This document shows positions 63,405 to 64,000 of a stretch of 64,000 nucleotides of DNA, piece after piece (position 1 is the stretch's first letter; each line of letters opens with the position of its first letter). The stretch is from Sycon ciliatum (Eukaryota; Porifera; Calcarea; Leucosolenida; Sycettidae). A model generated the notes under the pieces. That model worked only from the letters and a program-made list of their open reading frames with translations, did no database searches and was not told the DNA's origin. The position numbers and the translations under genes were made by a program. The stretch covers positions 6,538,495 to 6,602,494 of the forward strand of contig NC_088643.1 of assembly GCF_964019385.1 (NCBI RefSeq), read 5' to 3'.

Positions 63405-64000
63405 ATGGCATTGAATATGGACATCGACCTCGCCTTGCTGACTTTCGAAGAGCTGCGGCATCTTGCCAAACAACATCCTATTGACGGAGCCGAGTCAAAG
63501 AGCCGAGTTGATCTTGTGGTTTCCCTAAGACAAGCTGGTGTGGGTGTAACCCCGATCAAGGCCAACGAGGTCAGTACTAGTAGTAGTCTGAAGTCTCTAA
63601 ACGAGCTTGTATGTGTAGTGATAGAGCTAAGAGAGCAACTTGAGCAAGCGAAGCATGATAATGCCATTGTTTCTTCACTTCGGGATGAGGTTTCCAGCCT
63701 AAAATTGGAAGTACTAGAGCTGAGGAACTTCACTACAGGCGCACTTTCTCAAACTGCCAATGACACCCACAACCGTCGCACAAGTGCTAACGAAGTTACC
63801 GTAGAGCCCTCCCTGTATGAAACTGACACATCCATCACCACTGCACCGCAATCACAGCACACCTCCACATCGCAGCATGCACGCTCAAGTTCAAATGACC
63901 GTACTACCGGTATGCACTCGCAACCACGTGCCGCTTCCCAGTCCAGAGACACTACTCGTACAGCACCTAGACCTGCTAGCAACGGTCACGTCACTACGGA
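63405..64000 (+). CDS. Open ORF leaving the window, ORF1/gag-like
   Basis: From Met 63405 (MALNMDIDLALLTFEELRHL) the frame stays open for 198 codons to the window end. Residues about 11-47 (LTFEELRHLAKQ, KSRVDLVVSLRQAG) resemble a SAP-type helix pair. A heptad-like coiled coil follows (LNELVCVVIELREQLEQAK, VSSLKLEVLELR), then a Ser/Thr/Gln-rich linker. SAP plus coiled coil plus low-complexity linker is seen in ORF1 or gag-like proteins of retroelements. No zinc knuckle has been reached. It could also be a host gene. Confidence 0.5.
   Translation, partial: MALNMDIDLALLTFEELRHLAKQHPIDGAESKSRVDLVVSLRQAGVGVTPIKANEVSTSSSLKSLNELVCVVIELREQLEQAKHDNAIVSSLRDEVSSLKLEVLELRNFTTGALSQTANDTHNRRTSANEVTVEPSLYETDTSITTAPQSQHTSTSQHARSSSNDRTTGMHSQPRAASQSRDTTRTAPRPASNGHVTT

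Overview
The window is eukaryotic and almost certainly metazoan. Genes are split by GT-AG introns, there are no bacterial operons, and there is a NACHT-LRR receptor of the animal NLR type, an MRH (mannose-6-phosphate-receptor homology) domain gene, F-box-like genes, and animal retroelement classes (BEL/Pao, Penelope-like, CR1/Jockey-like LINE, tRNA-derived SINEs). A marine invertebrate, perhaps a sponge or another early-branching animal, is my inference from the NLR and Penelope/retrozyme content; nothing here proves the species.

Layout. 1-2640: a Harbinger-like MITE end, a 0.9-kb TIR transposon and a 1.4-kb dispersed repeat (called R here). 2870-10109: a structurally complete BEL/Pao LTR retrotransposon on the minus strand, with 5-bp TSD, near-identical LTRs, tRNA-Tyr-type primer site and an intact gag-pol. 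10504-12676: two-exon F-box-like gene (minus). 13.1-14.5 kb: TC microsatellite, then a decayed tandem array carrying hammerhead ribozyme motifs. 14.5-24 kb: repeats, MITEs, a second copy of repeat R and of the 0.9-kb transposon. 24.06-26.1 kb: 5'-truncated Penelope-like element with RT and GIY-YIG. 26.7-33.5 kb: another hammerhead, a long hairpin, an 0.8-kb inverted duplication, a third, rearranged R copy and nested MITEs. 35.1-38.6 kb: second F-box-like gene (plus), paralogous to the first. 39.5-41.1 kb: decayed LINE. 41.46-42.32 kb: a second retrozyme-like element, with a nearly intact type I hammerhead and a 12-bp target duplication. 42.6-47.3 kb: SINE-like repeats, a P450-like exon fragment and MRH exons on the minus strand. 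48.5-50.3 kb: SINEs and a deleted Tc1/mariner element inside an inverted compound repeat. 50.9-52 kb: 15-bp minisatellite. 52.1 kb: signal-peptide exon. 54.4-57.3 kb: intronless NLR gene (minus). 58-64 kb: hAT-like MITE, LINE and Penelope fragments, a second BEL remnant with LTR, and an open ORF running off the window.

Functional picture. Host genes are few: two F-box-like paralogues, one NLR, and one probable MRH-domain secretory gene. The rest is a dense, nested mobile-element landscape. The most interesting thread is self-cleaving RNA. Hammerhead (HHR) motifs occur in four contexts: retrozyme family 1 at 13.7-14.4 and 43.4 kb; retrozyme family 2 at 41.7-42.0 kb; a solo motif at 26.7 kb; and a hammerhead-like motif at the 3' end of the Penelope element. 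An autonomous Penelope RT sits near elements that look like circular-RNA-derived passengers. All structures were folded by eye.
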